Source: JACPPO01 sp965262505 (GTDB taxonomy: Bacteria > Acidobacteriota > Vicinamibacteria > Vicinamibacterales > UBA2999). From it: a stretch of DNA of 64,000 bases. A program made the translations under genes and the position numbers. The first letter of the stretch is position 1. Each line of letters opens with the position of its first letter. The stretch covers positions 2,790,001-2,854,000 of the forward strand of contig CBDHFM010000030.1 of assembly GCA_965262505.1 (NCBI GenBank). The letters run 5' to 3'. Shown one piece after another: positions 7,579 to 15,657 of the stretch. The notes beneath the pieces were generated by a model, which saw only the letters and a list, made by a program, of their open reading frames with translations, did not search any database and was not told the origin of the DNA.

Positions 7579-8520
7579 TTAAAGCAGCTTGCGAATCGCG
7601 GCGTCGAGATCTTCTTCGCTCAACTGGCCGGGACGATAGAGGCGCACGATGCCCTCCCGGTCGACTAGCACCAACGTGGGGGTCGTCGATACGCCGTACC
7701 GTTTGTGGGTCGCCGCGCCGACCGGCACCCCTTCGTCGCGGAGGAACCCGTACGACTGGTCGAGGACCTGGCCGATATGATCCAGTTCCAGGTCCGGCGG
7801 CGCGTCCTGCCCAGAGACGATGTACCCGAAGCGCTGCGTTGGCGCGACCAGACGCAGGCCCTGCGACCGGTATTTCCCGAGCACGCTTTCGATGACTGGG
7901 CCCTGGGCCTTGCAGTCCGAACACCAGTGCGCCCAGAAGAAGAGGAGTACCACGTTCCCCTTGAGCTCATCGAGACCCGGAACCGGCCGTCCCAGGTATT
8001 CCTGTGCGTCGAGCGCGGGCGCCGGTTGCCCCTCGAGGCTCAGCAGGTGGATGTTCTTCTGCAGCCGCTTGTGAATGACGGTGTCACGATACGTTTCCAG
8101 CTCTCGTTCGAGGAAATACACCGCCGAGGACCGATCGCCCCTCGCCGCCCGCACCAGCGCGTCGGTTTCGATGGCGGCTCCGAGCGCCGCCTCCAGGTTC
8201 CTGTCGTCGAGACTGCTCGTTCGTAAGGCCTCGATCGCCAGGTTGTACGAGTCGACGGAGTACTGCGCCGCCTCGTCGAGCCGACCAGCCGCATAGGTTC
8301 CACGCGCCATCCACGACAGCGCCGCGACCATCTCTGGCGTCACGCCGCGCGCCGATCGGTACTCGTCGATCCGGGCCTGCCCGGCTGCGAAATCGCCGGC
8401 GGCGATCGAGGCGCGAACGTCCCTGACGATGCTCGTCCCCGACTGCGCGGCGAGGGTAACCCCGGCCGTCAGTACGGCGATCAACGTGAGAGTGCAAGCG
8501 AGTCGGCCCATGAGCGGCAT
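7579..8520 (-). CDS. Exported TlpA-like thioredoxin-fold protein with an N-terminal helical domain
   Basis: 313 residues: signal peptide 1-25 (LTLIAVLTAGVTLAA), a helical domain at about 30-160 resembling the four-helix region in front of many TlpA/ResA proteins, then a thioredoxin fold. The active site is WCSDC with cysteines at 200 and 203, and a cis-proline loop STTPTL follows. The final GQLSEEDLDAAIRKLL is the usual last helix. It is probably a periplasmic disulfide reductase or oxidase. The gene starts 5 bp after the selenoprotein gene on the same strand, so the two form one operon and may act on one another. Confidence 0.85.
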   Translation of the reverse strand: MPLMGRLACTLTLIAVLTAGVTLAAQSGTSIVRDVRASIAAGDFAAGQARIDEYRSARGVTPEMVAALSWMARGTYAAGRLDEAAQYSVDSYNLAIEALRTSSLDDRNLEAALGAAIETDALVRAARGDRSSAVYFLERELETYRDTVIHKRLQKNIHLLSLEGQPAPALDAQEYLGRPVPGLDELKGNVVLLFFWAHWCSDCKAQGPVIESVLGKYRSQGLRLVAPTQRFGYIVSGQDAPPDLELDHIGQVLDQSYGFLRDEGVPVGAATHKRYGVSTTPTLVLVDREGIVRLYRPGQLSEEDLDAAIRKLL

Positions 8521-8525
8521 CCTAT

Positions 8526-9590
8526 CTATTGGGCCACGTTGGCCCGTTCCGTATCGAGCTGCCTCAGCGTGAAGGTGTATGACACCGGGATCGACTGCGG
8601 ATTGAAGCAGATTCTGTCATCACATGCCTGATAGTCCAGCGTCCCTGTGACCGTGAAGCTCTCAACATCCGCCAGCGCCGCGCGCTGCTCCCGCGCCGTC
8701 GTAATGGCCATAGTCTGCGTGAGCCTGAACGGTTCCTGGAAGACCGGCACCCGCTCGTCGAGCGGCTCGAAGTAATAGATCTCCGACGCGGGGTACTGCA
8801 GGGGTTGCGTCACCAGCAGCGGATTCGGATCGAGGGCGAGGTTGATGATCCTGTATGCCTCGGCACCCGGCGCATAGACGTGCATCCGTTCGCGCGGCGT
8901 CACGTCGAACACGATGGAGAAGAGCGACCCTGGTGCCACGACCTCGTCAGTCGCGTACGTCGTGACCTGCAGATGATCGGTCGTGACGCGGCGGGCCGCC
9001 ACCGGCGCGCTGCCAGTGCCCAGCGTGAGCATCATGGTCGAGACGGTGGTCCGTTGCTGGAACGCCTCCTCGAAGAAGCGCGCGGTCACGATCCCTTGAC
9101 GATCGACCACGAAGGTTCCGGGAAAGGGGATGCCGAAGTTTCTCGACGTTTCATCCTCCACCGTGGTGTTGAGAATGCCGTATGTCTTGATCGTGCTCGA
9201 TCCCGGATCGGACAGGAGCGGGAACGTGATGCCGCGACGTGCGGTGAAATCGGCCATCACCGCTCGTGAATCGTACGTGATGACCGCCAGGCCAAGCCCT
9301 TGCGCCTCTATCTCAGAAAGCCCGTTCTGCAGATCGACCATCTGCGTTTTGCACCACGGTCACCAGTCGACCGACCGCGAGAACACGAGCATGGCGCCAT
9401 TGGGGCCCATGATCGAGTCCCGCGTCCGGACCGCGCCTTGCTGGTCCTCGAGGCTGAAATCGGCAATCCGATCGCCGATCTGCGGGCCGAGGCTCTCGAC
9501 ATCGATACGAGATGGGGTCTGCTGGGCCGAGACCGGGAGGGCCAGGAGACCGGTGATCAGGAGAACGAAGCAGAAGGTTTTCATGGCCAT
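8526..9590 (-). CDS. Exported selenoprotein: redoxin domain with U-x-x-C plus DsbD-alpha-like domain
   Basis: 354 residues when the in-frame UGA at 9362-9360 is read as selenocysteine. Signal peptide 1-22 (ends VSAQQ). The redoxin half continues without a frame change across the UGA: FSRSVDW, then Sec77, then PWCKTQMVDLQ, matching the DW(U/C)PxCKxQ active site of peroxiredoxin-like proteins; Sec77 and Cys80 form a U-x-x-C pair. Downstream come the redoxin strands (FPLLSDPG, GTFVVDRQGIV), then from about residue 185 a DsbD N-terminal-like domain with YQACDDRICFNPQ, a typical DsbD-alpha cysteine pair. A hairpin with a GGUC-containing loop lies 14 nt after the UGA. The ATG at 9590 has GGGAG 10 nt upstream. 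Without Sec the gene would appear as two separate frames. Confidence 0.85.
9329..9345 (-). promoter_or_regulatory. Candidate bacterial SECIS hairpin
   Basis: On the mRNA strand, GCAGAU-GGUCG-AUCUGC forms a perfect 6-bp stem with a five-base loop, starting 14 nt after the UGA. Position and loop resemble the E. coli fdhF SECIS, whose apical loop also carries GGUC. It lies inside the coding sequence, as bacterial SECIS elements do. Confidence 0.65.
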
Positions 9591-9658
9591 TAGGATGCTC
9601 CCGTACGGCGAGGGTTGCAAGTCGCCATCTGTGATGCAAGTCACTCGAACTGGTTTCA

Positions 9659-10096
9659 TCACACGCGCAGGTGGTCGGCCTGCCAGTCTTTCACGGCCTG
9701 CTTGACGCTCTTCGTCGTCGTCAGCGTCCCGCCGAGCGCCTGGCGCACCAACTCGGGAAGCTCGGCGTCGCCGGCGAACCGAAGTCCGATCATGTGCTCC
9801 GGCGTCAACTCGTTGATCCGCCCGTGCAAGTCCGGCGGGAGCACCTCGCGCAGACGCAAACGCATCTCGAGGCGGATGACCCGGTCCTGTGCTTTCAGAG
9901 CCATGATCCGCGCCAGCAGCGCGGTCATGAACAGCGCGGCAGCCACCAGCAACGCAAAGCCCGTGCTGAGCGAGGGGCTGAGCACGGCATGTCGCAGGCT
10001 ATTCAGGACGTAGACCAGCAAGACGGGCAGCACGAAAAAGTGAAAAGGCGGAAGCCAGCGGGCGTGGTTCTCGTAACTCTGTGCTGTTTGCGACAT
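9659..10096 (-). CDS. DUF6526-type membrane protein
   Basis: 145 residues. SYENHARWLPPFHFFVLPVL at the N-terminus, two transmembrane helices (about 17-35 and 48-66), a conserved RIMALKAQDRVIRLEMRLRL block, and near the C-terminus MIGLRFAGDAELPELV. This order matches the DUF6526 family, widespread in Bacteroidota and Acidobacteriota and of unknown function. It is 68 bp upstream of the selenoprotein operon on the same strand; whether it shares that transcript is not clear. Confidence 0.75.
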   Translation of the reverse strand: MSQTAQSYENHARWLPPFHFFVLPVLLVYVLNSLRHAVLSPSLSTGFALLVAAALFMTALLARIMALKAQDRVIRLEMRLRLREVLPPDLHGRINELTPEHMIGLRFAGDAELPELVRQALGGTLTTTKSVKQAVKDWQADHLRV

Positions 10097-10211
10097 GAGG
10101 GCGCTCCTTTGGCACGGAGTCTACCTTAAAGCGTCCGCCGGACGAGCGGGTTTCCAGCCAAGGGCGCGTGTTTGACACCCTGTTCTACCGCTTCTACGAT
10201 TGCAGCCCACG

Positions 10212-10283
10212 ATGATCGACCTGACCGAGCGATATCTCGAGACGAACAAAGAAATGCTGAGCCCCCTGTTTTCATCGGTTTAA
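10212..10283 (+). other. Short open frame in the gap before the sulfatase-like gene
   Basis: The 190-bp gap 10097-10286 holds a 23-codon frame beginning ATGATCGACCTGACC (MIDLTERYLETNKEML...) and an overlapping frame before it. Neither resembles a known family; it could be a leader peptide or a remnant. No RNA gene or clear promoter is visible. Confidence 0.2.
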
Positions 10284-10286
10284 CGC

Positions 10287-11918
10287 GTGGCAGGGCGGTT
10301 TTTCACCGGTTGGCTCGCCTGGCCCGCGCTCGGCGTCTCCCTCTTCATCCTCAACGCCTCCCTCACGTTTGAGAACGTCTGGCCGACGCTCAAGATCCGA
10401 TGGGGCAGTGCGCTCTCATTCGAACTCGCCCTGTGCGTTCTGCTCCTGGCCGTCGCCCATCGGTGGGCGGGCCGGCTGGCGCGGCGCGTCCTGCCCACGA
10501 TCTGGGTCGTGCTCGTCGCCGGTCACTATCTCGACGTGACTGCCCCCGGACTCTACGGACGGGAGTTCAATCTGTACTGGGACTCCCAACATCTGGGCAA
10601 CGTCGGCGCCATGCTCGGGCGCGCCGCGCCGTGGTGGCTCGTCGCGAGCGTTGCCGCCGCCGCCGTGGCGGCCGTCGGCGTGGGGTACGCGCTGGCGCGT
10701 CTCGCCAGCGGCCAGGTGGCGGCCGCCATGGCTCACCGGGGATCGCGTCTCGTGCTCGGCTGGGTGGCCGGGGCCGTCAGCGTCCTGTTCGCAGCCCAGC
10801 AGCTCTGGGGTGGGCTCCCGACCGCCGTCGCCTTTGCGGATCCGGTGACGCCGGCCTACGTTCGACAGGCGCGCTTCGTGCTGGCAACCCTCGGTCCTGG
10901 CGCGGTGGCGCCGCGGCTCGGTCCGAGCCCCGCGCTCGACGCGGACCTTCAGGGTCTCGGGGGCGCCGACGTGTTCCTCATCTTCGTCGAGTCGTACGGC
11001 GCGGTGGCCTACGAGACGCCGGCGATTGCCGGAGCACTCGCCGCCACCCTCGCCGACTTCGAGGCCGCGATCGGCGAGACGGAACGCGGGGTCGTCTCGG
11101 CATACGTGGAGTCTCCGACGTTCGGCGGCGCCTCGTGGCTGGCGCATCTGAGCCTGATGTCGGGCGTCGAGGTGCGCGACGATTACGCGTACGCGTCCTT
11201 GATGGCGTCGCAGCGAGAGACGATGGTCACCAACTTCGCGCGGCGCGGCTACCGGACAGTGGCGTTGATGCCAGGCATGCGACAGCCCTGGCCGGAAGGG
11301 GCCTTCTACGGTTTCGACGTGATCTACGGCCGGGATCTCCTGGAGTATCAGGGGCCGGAGTTCGGTTGGTGGAGCATCCCGGATCAGTACGCGCTGGCCA
11401 AGCTCGACGCGCTCGAGCGGGATCGACCGTCACGCGCGCCGCTCTTCGTCGTGTTTCCCACCAGCACGTCGCACGCGCCGTTCGGTCCGGTCGCCCCCTA
11501 CCAGCCGGACTGGTCGCGCGTGCTGACCGAGGACGCGTACGACCAGGCCGACGTCGACCGCGCGATGGCGGCCAGCCCCGACCTGACCAACTTGGGGCCG
11601 AGCTATGTCAAGGCCATGGCTTACGAATTCGTCTCTCTTGCCGGCTATCTTCGCGCGCGGCGGGACGACCGGACGATGATCGTGATCGGCGACCACCAGC
11701 CGCCAGCCGCCGTGAGCGGCCCGGACGCGCCGTGGCGCGTGCCCGTGCACGTCATCGGGCCCCGCCAGCAGGAGTTGCGCCGGCTCCTCGATCACGGATT
11801 CCGATCGGGCCTGGAGCCGCGGCTCCCATCGATAGGCGCGATGCACGCGCTCGCGCCTATGCTGCTCGATGCGTTCGACGCGCCGGACGTGCCGGCGGAC
11901 AACGCGGACGAGGACTAG
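10287..11918 (+). CDS. Sulfatase-like membrane enzyme (LTA-synthase / phosphoglycerol-transferase type)
   Basis: 543 residues from a GTG. About five transmembrane helices occupy residues 5-190; an extracytoplasmic alkaline-phosphatase-superfamily domain starts near residue 228 (ADVFLIFVESYGAVAYE). The segment SPTFGGASWLAHLSLMSG supplies the likely Thr/Ser nucleophile, and IGDHQPP near residue 468 contains the metal-binding Asp-His pair. Relatives transfer phosphoglycerol or phosphoethanolamine to envelope glycans; the specific activity is not visible. The stop codon TAG is the first three bases of a small palindrome (11916-11958), which probably also terminates transcription. It may belong with the oppositely oriented CDP-alcohol phosphatidyltransferase in envelope lipid work, but that is only a neighbourhood argument. 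Confidence 0.8.
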   Translation: MAGRFFTGWLAWPALGVSLFILNASLTFENVWPTLKIRWGSALSFELALCVLLLAVAHRWAGRLARRVLPTIWVVLVAGHYLDVTAPGLYGREFNLYWDSQHLGNVGAMLGRAAPWWLVASVAAAAVAAVGVGYALARLASGQVAAAMAHRGSRLVLGWVAGAVSVLFAAQQLWGGLPTAVAFADPVTPAYVRQARFVLATLGPGAVAPRLGPSPALDADLQGLGGADVFLIFVESYGAVAYETPAIAGALAATLADFEAAIGETERGVVSAYVESPTFGGASWLAHLSLMSGVEVRDDYAYASLMASQRETMVTNFARRGYRTVALMPGMRQPWPEGAFYGFDVIYGRDLLEYQGPEFGWWSIPDQYALAKLDALERDRPSRAPLFVVFPTSTSHAPFGPVAPYQPDWSRVLTEDAYDQADVDRAMAASPDLTNLGPSYVKAMAYEFVSLAGYLRARRDDRTMIVIGDHQPPAAVSGPDAPWRVPVHVIGPRQQELRRLLDHGFRSGLEPRLPSIGAMHALAPMLLDAFDAPDVPADNADED

Positions 11919-11958
11919 CAGCCCGTGGTGAAGGCCCGACTTTCACCACGAGCTGCTA
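11916..11958. repeat. Palindrome, family C short copy; probable bidirectional terminator
   Basis: TAGCAGCCCGTGGTGAA, 8 nt, then TTTCACCACGAGCTGCTA: a 43-bp near-perfect palindrome between convergent genes. Its left TAG is the stop codon of the sulfatase-like gene and its right end, read on the other strand, is the TAG stop of the DoxX-like gene. The same terminal sequence bounds the 164-bp element at 60847-61010. Confidence 0.75.
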
Positions 11959-12402
11959 TCTCGACACGCTGAACGGCAGGCGCGAGCCGGCAACCGCGAG
12001 CGCCAGCAAGCCACCCAGCACCGGCGGGCCGTAAGGGTTTATCAGGTAGCTGTACTGGAAGATCACGTCGGCGGCGACGTGGACGTTCAGCACCATCAGG
12101 AGCGCCAGCGCCGCCGTCAGGCGCACGCGCACTCCCAGGATCAATGCTGCGCCGGCCGCCAGTTCGGCGAACAACACCACGCGCGCGAACACGGGAGCGC
12201 CGGGAAGGGCGATCGTGTCGAGGTACCACCGCGCGAGGGGCCGCGCCGTGCCGCGCCATTCCTGCAGCGTTCGAGTCAGGATCCCGGCATCCATCAGCCA
12301 GTCGATCTTGGTGAGGCCCATGAAGACCAGAAACACACCCATCATCACCGACAGGATCCGCAGCGCGCCTGCGTGCGATCCGGCTCTTCCGAGGATAGAC
12401 AT
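11956..12402 (-). CDS. DoxX-like four-helix membrane protein
   Basis: 148 residues with about four transmembrane segments (LSVMMGVFLVFMGLTKI, VFARVVLFAELAAGAALILG, LTAALALLMVLNVHVAADVI and PVLGGLLALAVAG). The GLTKI...EW segment and the overall topology resemble DoxX / thiosulfate:quinone oxidoreductase DoxD-like proteins. The role is unknown; other DoxX-like proteins act in redox or envelope functions. The ATG at 12402 is 8 bp after the upstream CDP-alcohol phosphatidyltransferase stop, so the two are an operon. The stop codon comes from the palindrome at 11916-11958. Confidence 0.6.
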   Translation of the reverse strand: MSILGRAGSHAGALRILSVMMGVFLVFMGLTKIDWLMDAGILTRTLQEWRGTARPLARWYLDTIALPGAPVFARVVLFAELAAGAALILGVRVRLTAALALLMVLNVHVAADVIFQYSYLINPYGPPVLGGLLALAVAGSRLPFSVSR

Positions 12403-12410
12403 GACTGCTC

Positions 12411-13127
12411 CTATGATGCCCTGGACTGGCGCGCCAGCCACCGGATGTCGATGGCAAACGACCAGGCAAGCGCGGCCAGCGCACTGGCGGCCGCGATGAC
12501 GCTCGGCGGTGCCGGAACGATGGGCGCGAGGGCCACGCCGAGTCCGATCAGCTGGCCAACGGCCACTGCTTTGCCTCGCCAGGTCGACCGCAGCGGCCGG
12601 GCGAGCCACGGCAGAAGCCATCCGGCCGCAACGAAACCGTACCGCATGAGTCCGCAGAGGAGGACCCAGGGACCGGCCTTCTCGTGCTGCCAGACGAGGA
12701 CCGACAGGGCGAGGATGAGCAGCGCGTCCGTTTCCAGGTCGAACCGGGCGCCAAACGCACTCACCATGCGAGTACGGCGCGCGAGCCAGCCATCGAGGCC
12801 ATCAAGCGCACCCACGACCGTGGTGAGACCGACCACGGACCAGAGCACCTCCGGCGTCGCCGGATGGCCGATCACGCCTGCCGCCAGGGCCACGAGAATC
12901 GCCCGGAGCGTCGTGACGTAATCGGCGGGCCCGAGCCGCAGATGATGTGGCTCGTCGCCGGTGACGAGCACGACGGCCGTCATCAGCGCCGCGAAGACCG
13001 CGGCGGCTTGCAGCGGGTACGACGCGCCAATCCCGAGCCCGGCGCCCGCGATCATCCCGACGCCGGCCGTGATGACCAGGCCGAGCACGATGGCGAGAGC
13101 GACGTTGTAACGGCGTGTGGACCGCAT
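12411..13127 (-). CDS. CDP-alcohol phosphatidyltransferase family protein
   Basis: 238 residues from the ATG at 13127. The complete signature D-G-L-D-G-x2-A-R-x8-G-x3-D-x3-D is present at residues 109-134 (DGLDGWLARR ... FGARFDLETD), with all the metal- and CDP-binding acidic residues. About six transmembrane helices surround it. The enzyme class transfers a phosphatidyl or phospho-alcohol unit from a CDP-activated donor inside the inner membrane; the acceptor is not visible. It is transcribed divergently from the Zn-dehydrogenase/PTPS/GT4/methyltransferase block with only about 14 bp between start codons, so regulatory sites must overlap coding sequence. An alternative start 30 nt upstream would overlap the divergent gene. 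Confidence 0.88.
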   Translation of the reverse strand: MRSTRRYNVALAIVLGLVITAGVGMIAGAGLGIGASYPLQAAAVFAALMTAVVLVTGDEPHHLRLGPADYVTTLRAILVALAAGVIGHPATPEVLWSVVGLTTVVGALDGLDGWLARRTRMVSAFGARFDLETDALLILALSVLVWQHEKAGPWVLLCGLMRYGFVAAGWLLPWLARPLRSTWRGKAVAVGQLIGLGVALAPIVPAPPSVIAAASALAALAWSFAIDIRWLARQSRAS

Positions 13128-13141
13128 CAGAATGTCCACAC

Positions 13142-14116
13142 ATGCAGGAGCAGGCAAGAGCGTTCTGGGTGACAGCGCCGGGCCGTGGTGAGATCCGGGG
13201 TGAAGAGCTGGCGACCCCGTCCAGTAGTGATGTCGTCGTGCAGGCGCTCTACAGCGGCATCAGCCGCGGGACCGAGGCGCTGGTGTTTGGCGGTCACGTC
13301 CCGCGGAGCGAATGGGGCCGCATGCGAGCGCCCTTCCAGGCAGGCGAGTTTCCGGCGCCGGTGAAGTACGGGTACTCCTGCGTCGGCCGCGTCGTGGGCG
13401 GCCCGGACGAACTGGCCGGCCGGACGGTGTTCGTGCTCCATCCCCATCAGACCCGCTTCGTCGTTCCGGCGGCGGCGGTTCACGTAGTGCCGGACGGGAT
13501 TCCGCCCGACCGCGCCGTGCTGGCCGCCAGTCTCGAGACGGCGCTCAACGGTGTGTGGGACGCCCGACCGCATGTGGGGGATCGTATCTCGGTGATCGGC
13601 GCGGGTGCGGTGGGATGCCTGGCCGCATGGCTTGCGGCGAGAATCCCGGGATGCGACGTCGAGCTGGTGGACATCAACCCCGGCCGTGCGGCGGTCGCCC
13701 GTGCTCTGGGTGTACGCTTCGCAGAGCCGGCGGCGGCCGTCGATGACGCGGACCTCGTCATCCATGCGAGCGGTGCGCCGGCAGGCCTCGATCTCGCGCT
13801 GCGGGTCGCGGCGGTCGAGGCGACGATCGTTGAGCTGAGCTGGTTTGGCGACCAGACCGTGCCGTTGTCCCTTGGCGGCGCGTTTCACGCCAGACGCCTC
13901 ACCATTGCATCGTCTCAGGTCGGCCGCCTGGCCCGATCGCAACGGCCGCGATGGGACGGCCGCCGCCGGATGCAGCTCGCGTTGACACTGCTGGATGACC
14001 CGGTCCTCGAGGCCCTCATCACGGGCGAGAGCGAGTTCGAGACATTACCGGACGTGATGGCGCGGCTCGCGCAGTCGTCGGGCGACGCACTGTGCCACCG
14101 GATCCGGTATTCGTAG
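13142..14116 (+). CDS. Zinc-type alcohol dehydrogenase-like protein (MDR superfamily)
   Basis: 324 residues. The N-terminal GroES-like region carries SGISRGTEALVFGGHVP and YGYSCVGRVV; a Rossmann domain begins with ISVIGAGAVGCLAAWLAA near residue 156, followed by the acidic dinucleotide-binding residue in ELVDINPGRAAVARALG. Compared with true Zn alcohol dehydrogenases, the usual Cys/His zinc ligands and the structural four-cysteine lobe are not evident, so it may be a zinc-free member. It is the first gene of a tight five-gene plus-strand run (PTPS homologue 12 bp downstream). Presumably it reduces or oxidises an intermediate of the pathway encoded by the cluster. The ATG at 13142 was preferred over a start 27 nt upstream. 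Confidence 0.8.
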   Translation: MQEQARAFWVTAPGRGEIRGEELATPSSSDVVVQALYSGISRGTEALVFGGHVPRSEWGRMRAPFQAGEFPAPVKYGYSCVGRVVGGPDELAGRTVFVLHPHQTRFVVPAAAVHVVPDGIPPDRAVLAASLETALNGVWDARPHVGDRISVIGAGAVGCLAAWLAARIPGCDVELVDINPGRAAVARALGVRFAEPAAAVDDADLVIHASGAPAGLDLALRVAAVEATIVELSWFGDQTVPLSLGGAFHARRLTIASSQVGRLARSQRPRWDGRRRMQLALTLLDDPVLEALITGESEFETLPDVMARLAQSSGDALCHRIRYS

Positions 14117-14128
14117 AAGGAGCACGCC

Positions 14129-14563
14129 ATGTACAGCGTGACCGTGCGCGACCACGTCATGATTGCCCACAGCTTCAAGGGGAAGGTGTTCGGACCCGCT
14201 CAGCGGCTGCACGGCGCCACCTACGTGGTGGACGTCGAACTCACGCGACCGGCTCTCGACGCCGATGGCCTCGTGGTCGACATCGGGCGCGCGGCTGAAG
14301 CGCTGCATCAGGTGCTGGCCGATCTGAACTATCGCAATCTCGATGAGATCCCGGCGTTCGCCGGGCGCAACACGTCGACGGAATTTCTGGCGCGCGTCGT
14401 GTTCGATGGTCTCGTCGTTGCGATGAGGCGCGGAGATCTGGGGCCAGGTGCGTCCGGCGTCGAACGAATCCGCGTGACGTTGCACGAATCGCACATCGCG
14501 TCGGCGTCGTTCGAGGGCGTCGTGGACATAGTCGTGGACAGAGCCGTAAGCGGACCGTCGTAG
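14129..14563 (+). CDS. PTPS/QueD-fold protein with substituted active-site residues
   Basis: 144 residues, the normal length for 6-pyruvoyl-tetrahydropterin synthase / 6-carboxy-tetrahydropterin synthase. H14 (AHSF) and H28 (LHGATY) match two of the three zinc histidines, but the third, in the usual HGHNY motif, is Ala30. The catalytic Cys four residues before the LHG histidine in QueD is Ala24, and the Asp-His pair of the LDHxNLN motif reads LNYRNLDEIP. The fold and the NTSTE and HES motifs remain. This looks like a specialised relative, not canonical PTPS or QueD. It is preceded by GAAGGAG and sits between the dehydrogenase and the glycosyltransferase in one operon. Confidence 0.8.
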   Translation: MYSVTVRDHVMIAHSFKGKVFGPAQRLHGATYVVDVELTRPALDADGLVVDIGRAAEALHQVLADLNYRNLDEIPAFAGRNTSTEFLARVVFDGLVVAMRRGDLGPGASGVERIRVTLHESHIASASFEGVVDIVVDRAVSGPS

Positions 14564-14565
14564 CG

Positions 14566-15657
14566 ATGCCACCGGTCGTGCTCGTGGTGCCCGGGCGACT
14601 TGACGCTCGCACCGGCGGCTCCATCTACGATCGGCGCGTCGTGGAGGGACTTCGCAAGCGGGGCTGGTTCGTGGAGGTCCTGGAGCTCGATGCGAGCTTT
14701 CCGTACCCGACGGCTGCATCGCTCGCGCATGCCGATCGCGCCCTCGCCGCCGTTCGTTCGGGAACGATTGCGATCGTCGACGGCCTCGCGCTCGGCGCCA
14801 TGCCGGACCTCATCGCGCGCGAGGCGTCGCGCCTTCGCATCGCCGCCCTCGTCCATCTCCCTCTTGCCGCCACCGTCGGTCTCGGCCGGAACACCGCCGC
14901 GCGCTTCAGGAAAGGGGAGCGTCGCGCGCTCGGCGCGGCGGCGCTGATCGTCGTCACCGGCAGCGCGACGCTGCCTCTCATCGCGGGGTACGAACTGGCA
15001 CCTGACCGAGTGGTCGTGGTGGAGCCGGGAACAGACAGCGCGCCGCTGGCGCGCGGTTCCGGCGGCAATCGGGCTGCGGCCGGGGTCGAGGCCGACCGGA
15101 CTCGGCCGCTCGAGCTTCTGTCGGTGGCGACCGTCCATCCTGGAAAGGGACATGACGTGCTGCTCGAGGCGCTTGCCGCGGTTCCGTGCCAGTCGTGGCG
15201 ACTGACCTGCGCCGGGAGTCTCACGCGTCATCCCAAGACGGCCGACCGAGTGCGCGCAATGGTGAAGGACCTCGGGCTCGAGGACCGCGTCTCTCTCGTG
15301 GGTGACCTCGGTGGCCCCGCGCTGGCGGCGTGTTATGACGTCGCGGATGTCTTCGTCCTCGCCACGCGGCAGGAGACGTACGGGATGGCCGTGGCCGAAG
15401 CCTTGGCCCGCGGGCTCCCGGTGGTCGCAACGATGACCGGCGCGATTCCTGAACTGGTGGGTGATGGCGCGGGGTTACTGGTTCCCGTGGGGGACACGCA
15501 AGCGCTCGTCGAGGCACTCTCGCGTGTGCTTGACGACGCTGACCTTCGCGCCAGTCTTGCGGAAAGAGCGCGCCGCGTGCGGCACCGGTTGCCTGATTGG
15601 GACGAGACCTCCGGGCACATGGCGGCCGCACTTGACTGGCTCGTCGCCCATGGGTGA
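14566..15657 (+). CDS. GT4-family glycosyltransferase
   Basis: 363 residues, GT-B fold. The N-terminal domain has GRLDARTGGSIYDRRVVEGLRKRG, typical of GT4; the C-terminal domain carries LLSVATVHPGKGHDVLLEAL and the E-x7-E region ETYGMAVAEALARGLPVVAT near residue 270, followed by GAIPELV and GAGLLVPVGD. It retains a glycosyl nucleotide donor mechanism of unknown sugar and acceptor. It starts 3 bp after the PTPS-like gene and its last 8 bp overlap the next methyltransferase gene, so all are translated from one message. In context it probably glycosylates the small molecule made by the cluster. Confidence 0.88.
   Translation: MPPVVLVVPGRLDARTGGSIYDRRVVEGLRKRGWFVEVLELDASFPYPTAASLAHADRALAAVRSGTIAIVDGLALGAMPDLIAREASRLRIAALVHLPLAATVGLGRNTAARFRKGERRALGAAALIVVTGSATLPLIAGYELAPDRVVVVEPGTDSAPLARGSGGNRAAAGVEADRTRPLELLSVATVHPGKGHDVLLEALAAVPCQSWRLTCAGSLTRHPKTADRVRAMVKDLGLEDRVSLVGDLGGPALAACYDVADVFVLATRQETYGMAVAEALARGLPVVATMTGAIPELVGDGAGLLVPVGDTQALVEALSRVLDDADLRASLAERARRVRHRLPDWDETSGHMAAALDWLVAHG

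Noticed and set aside
9360..9662. Treating the redoxin N-terminus and the 8526-9341 frame as two separate genes
   Set aside because: Frame is continuous across the UGA, the active-site motif is completed only if it is translated, and a SECIS-like hairpin follows.
10400..12034. A 544-codon open frame overlapping the sulfatase-like gene
   Set aside because: Arginine-rich, no domain pattern; it is a GC-rich shadow of the real gene in another frame.
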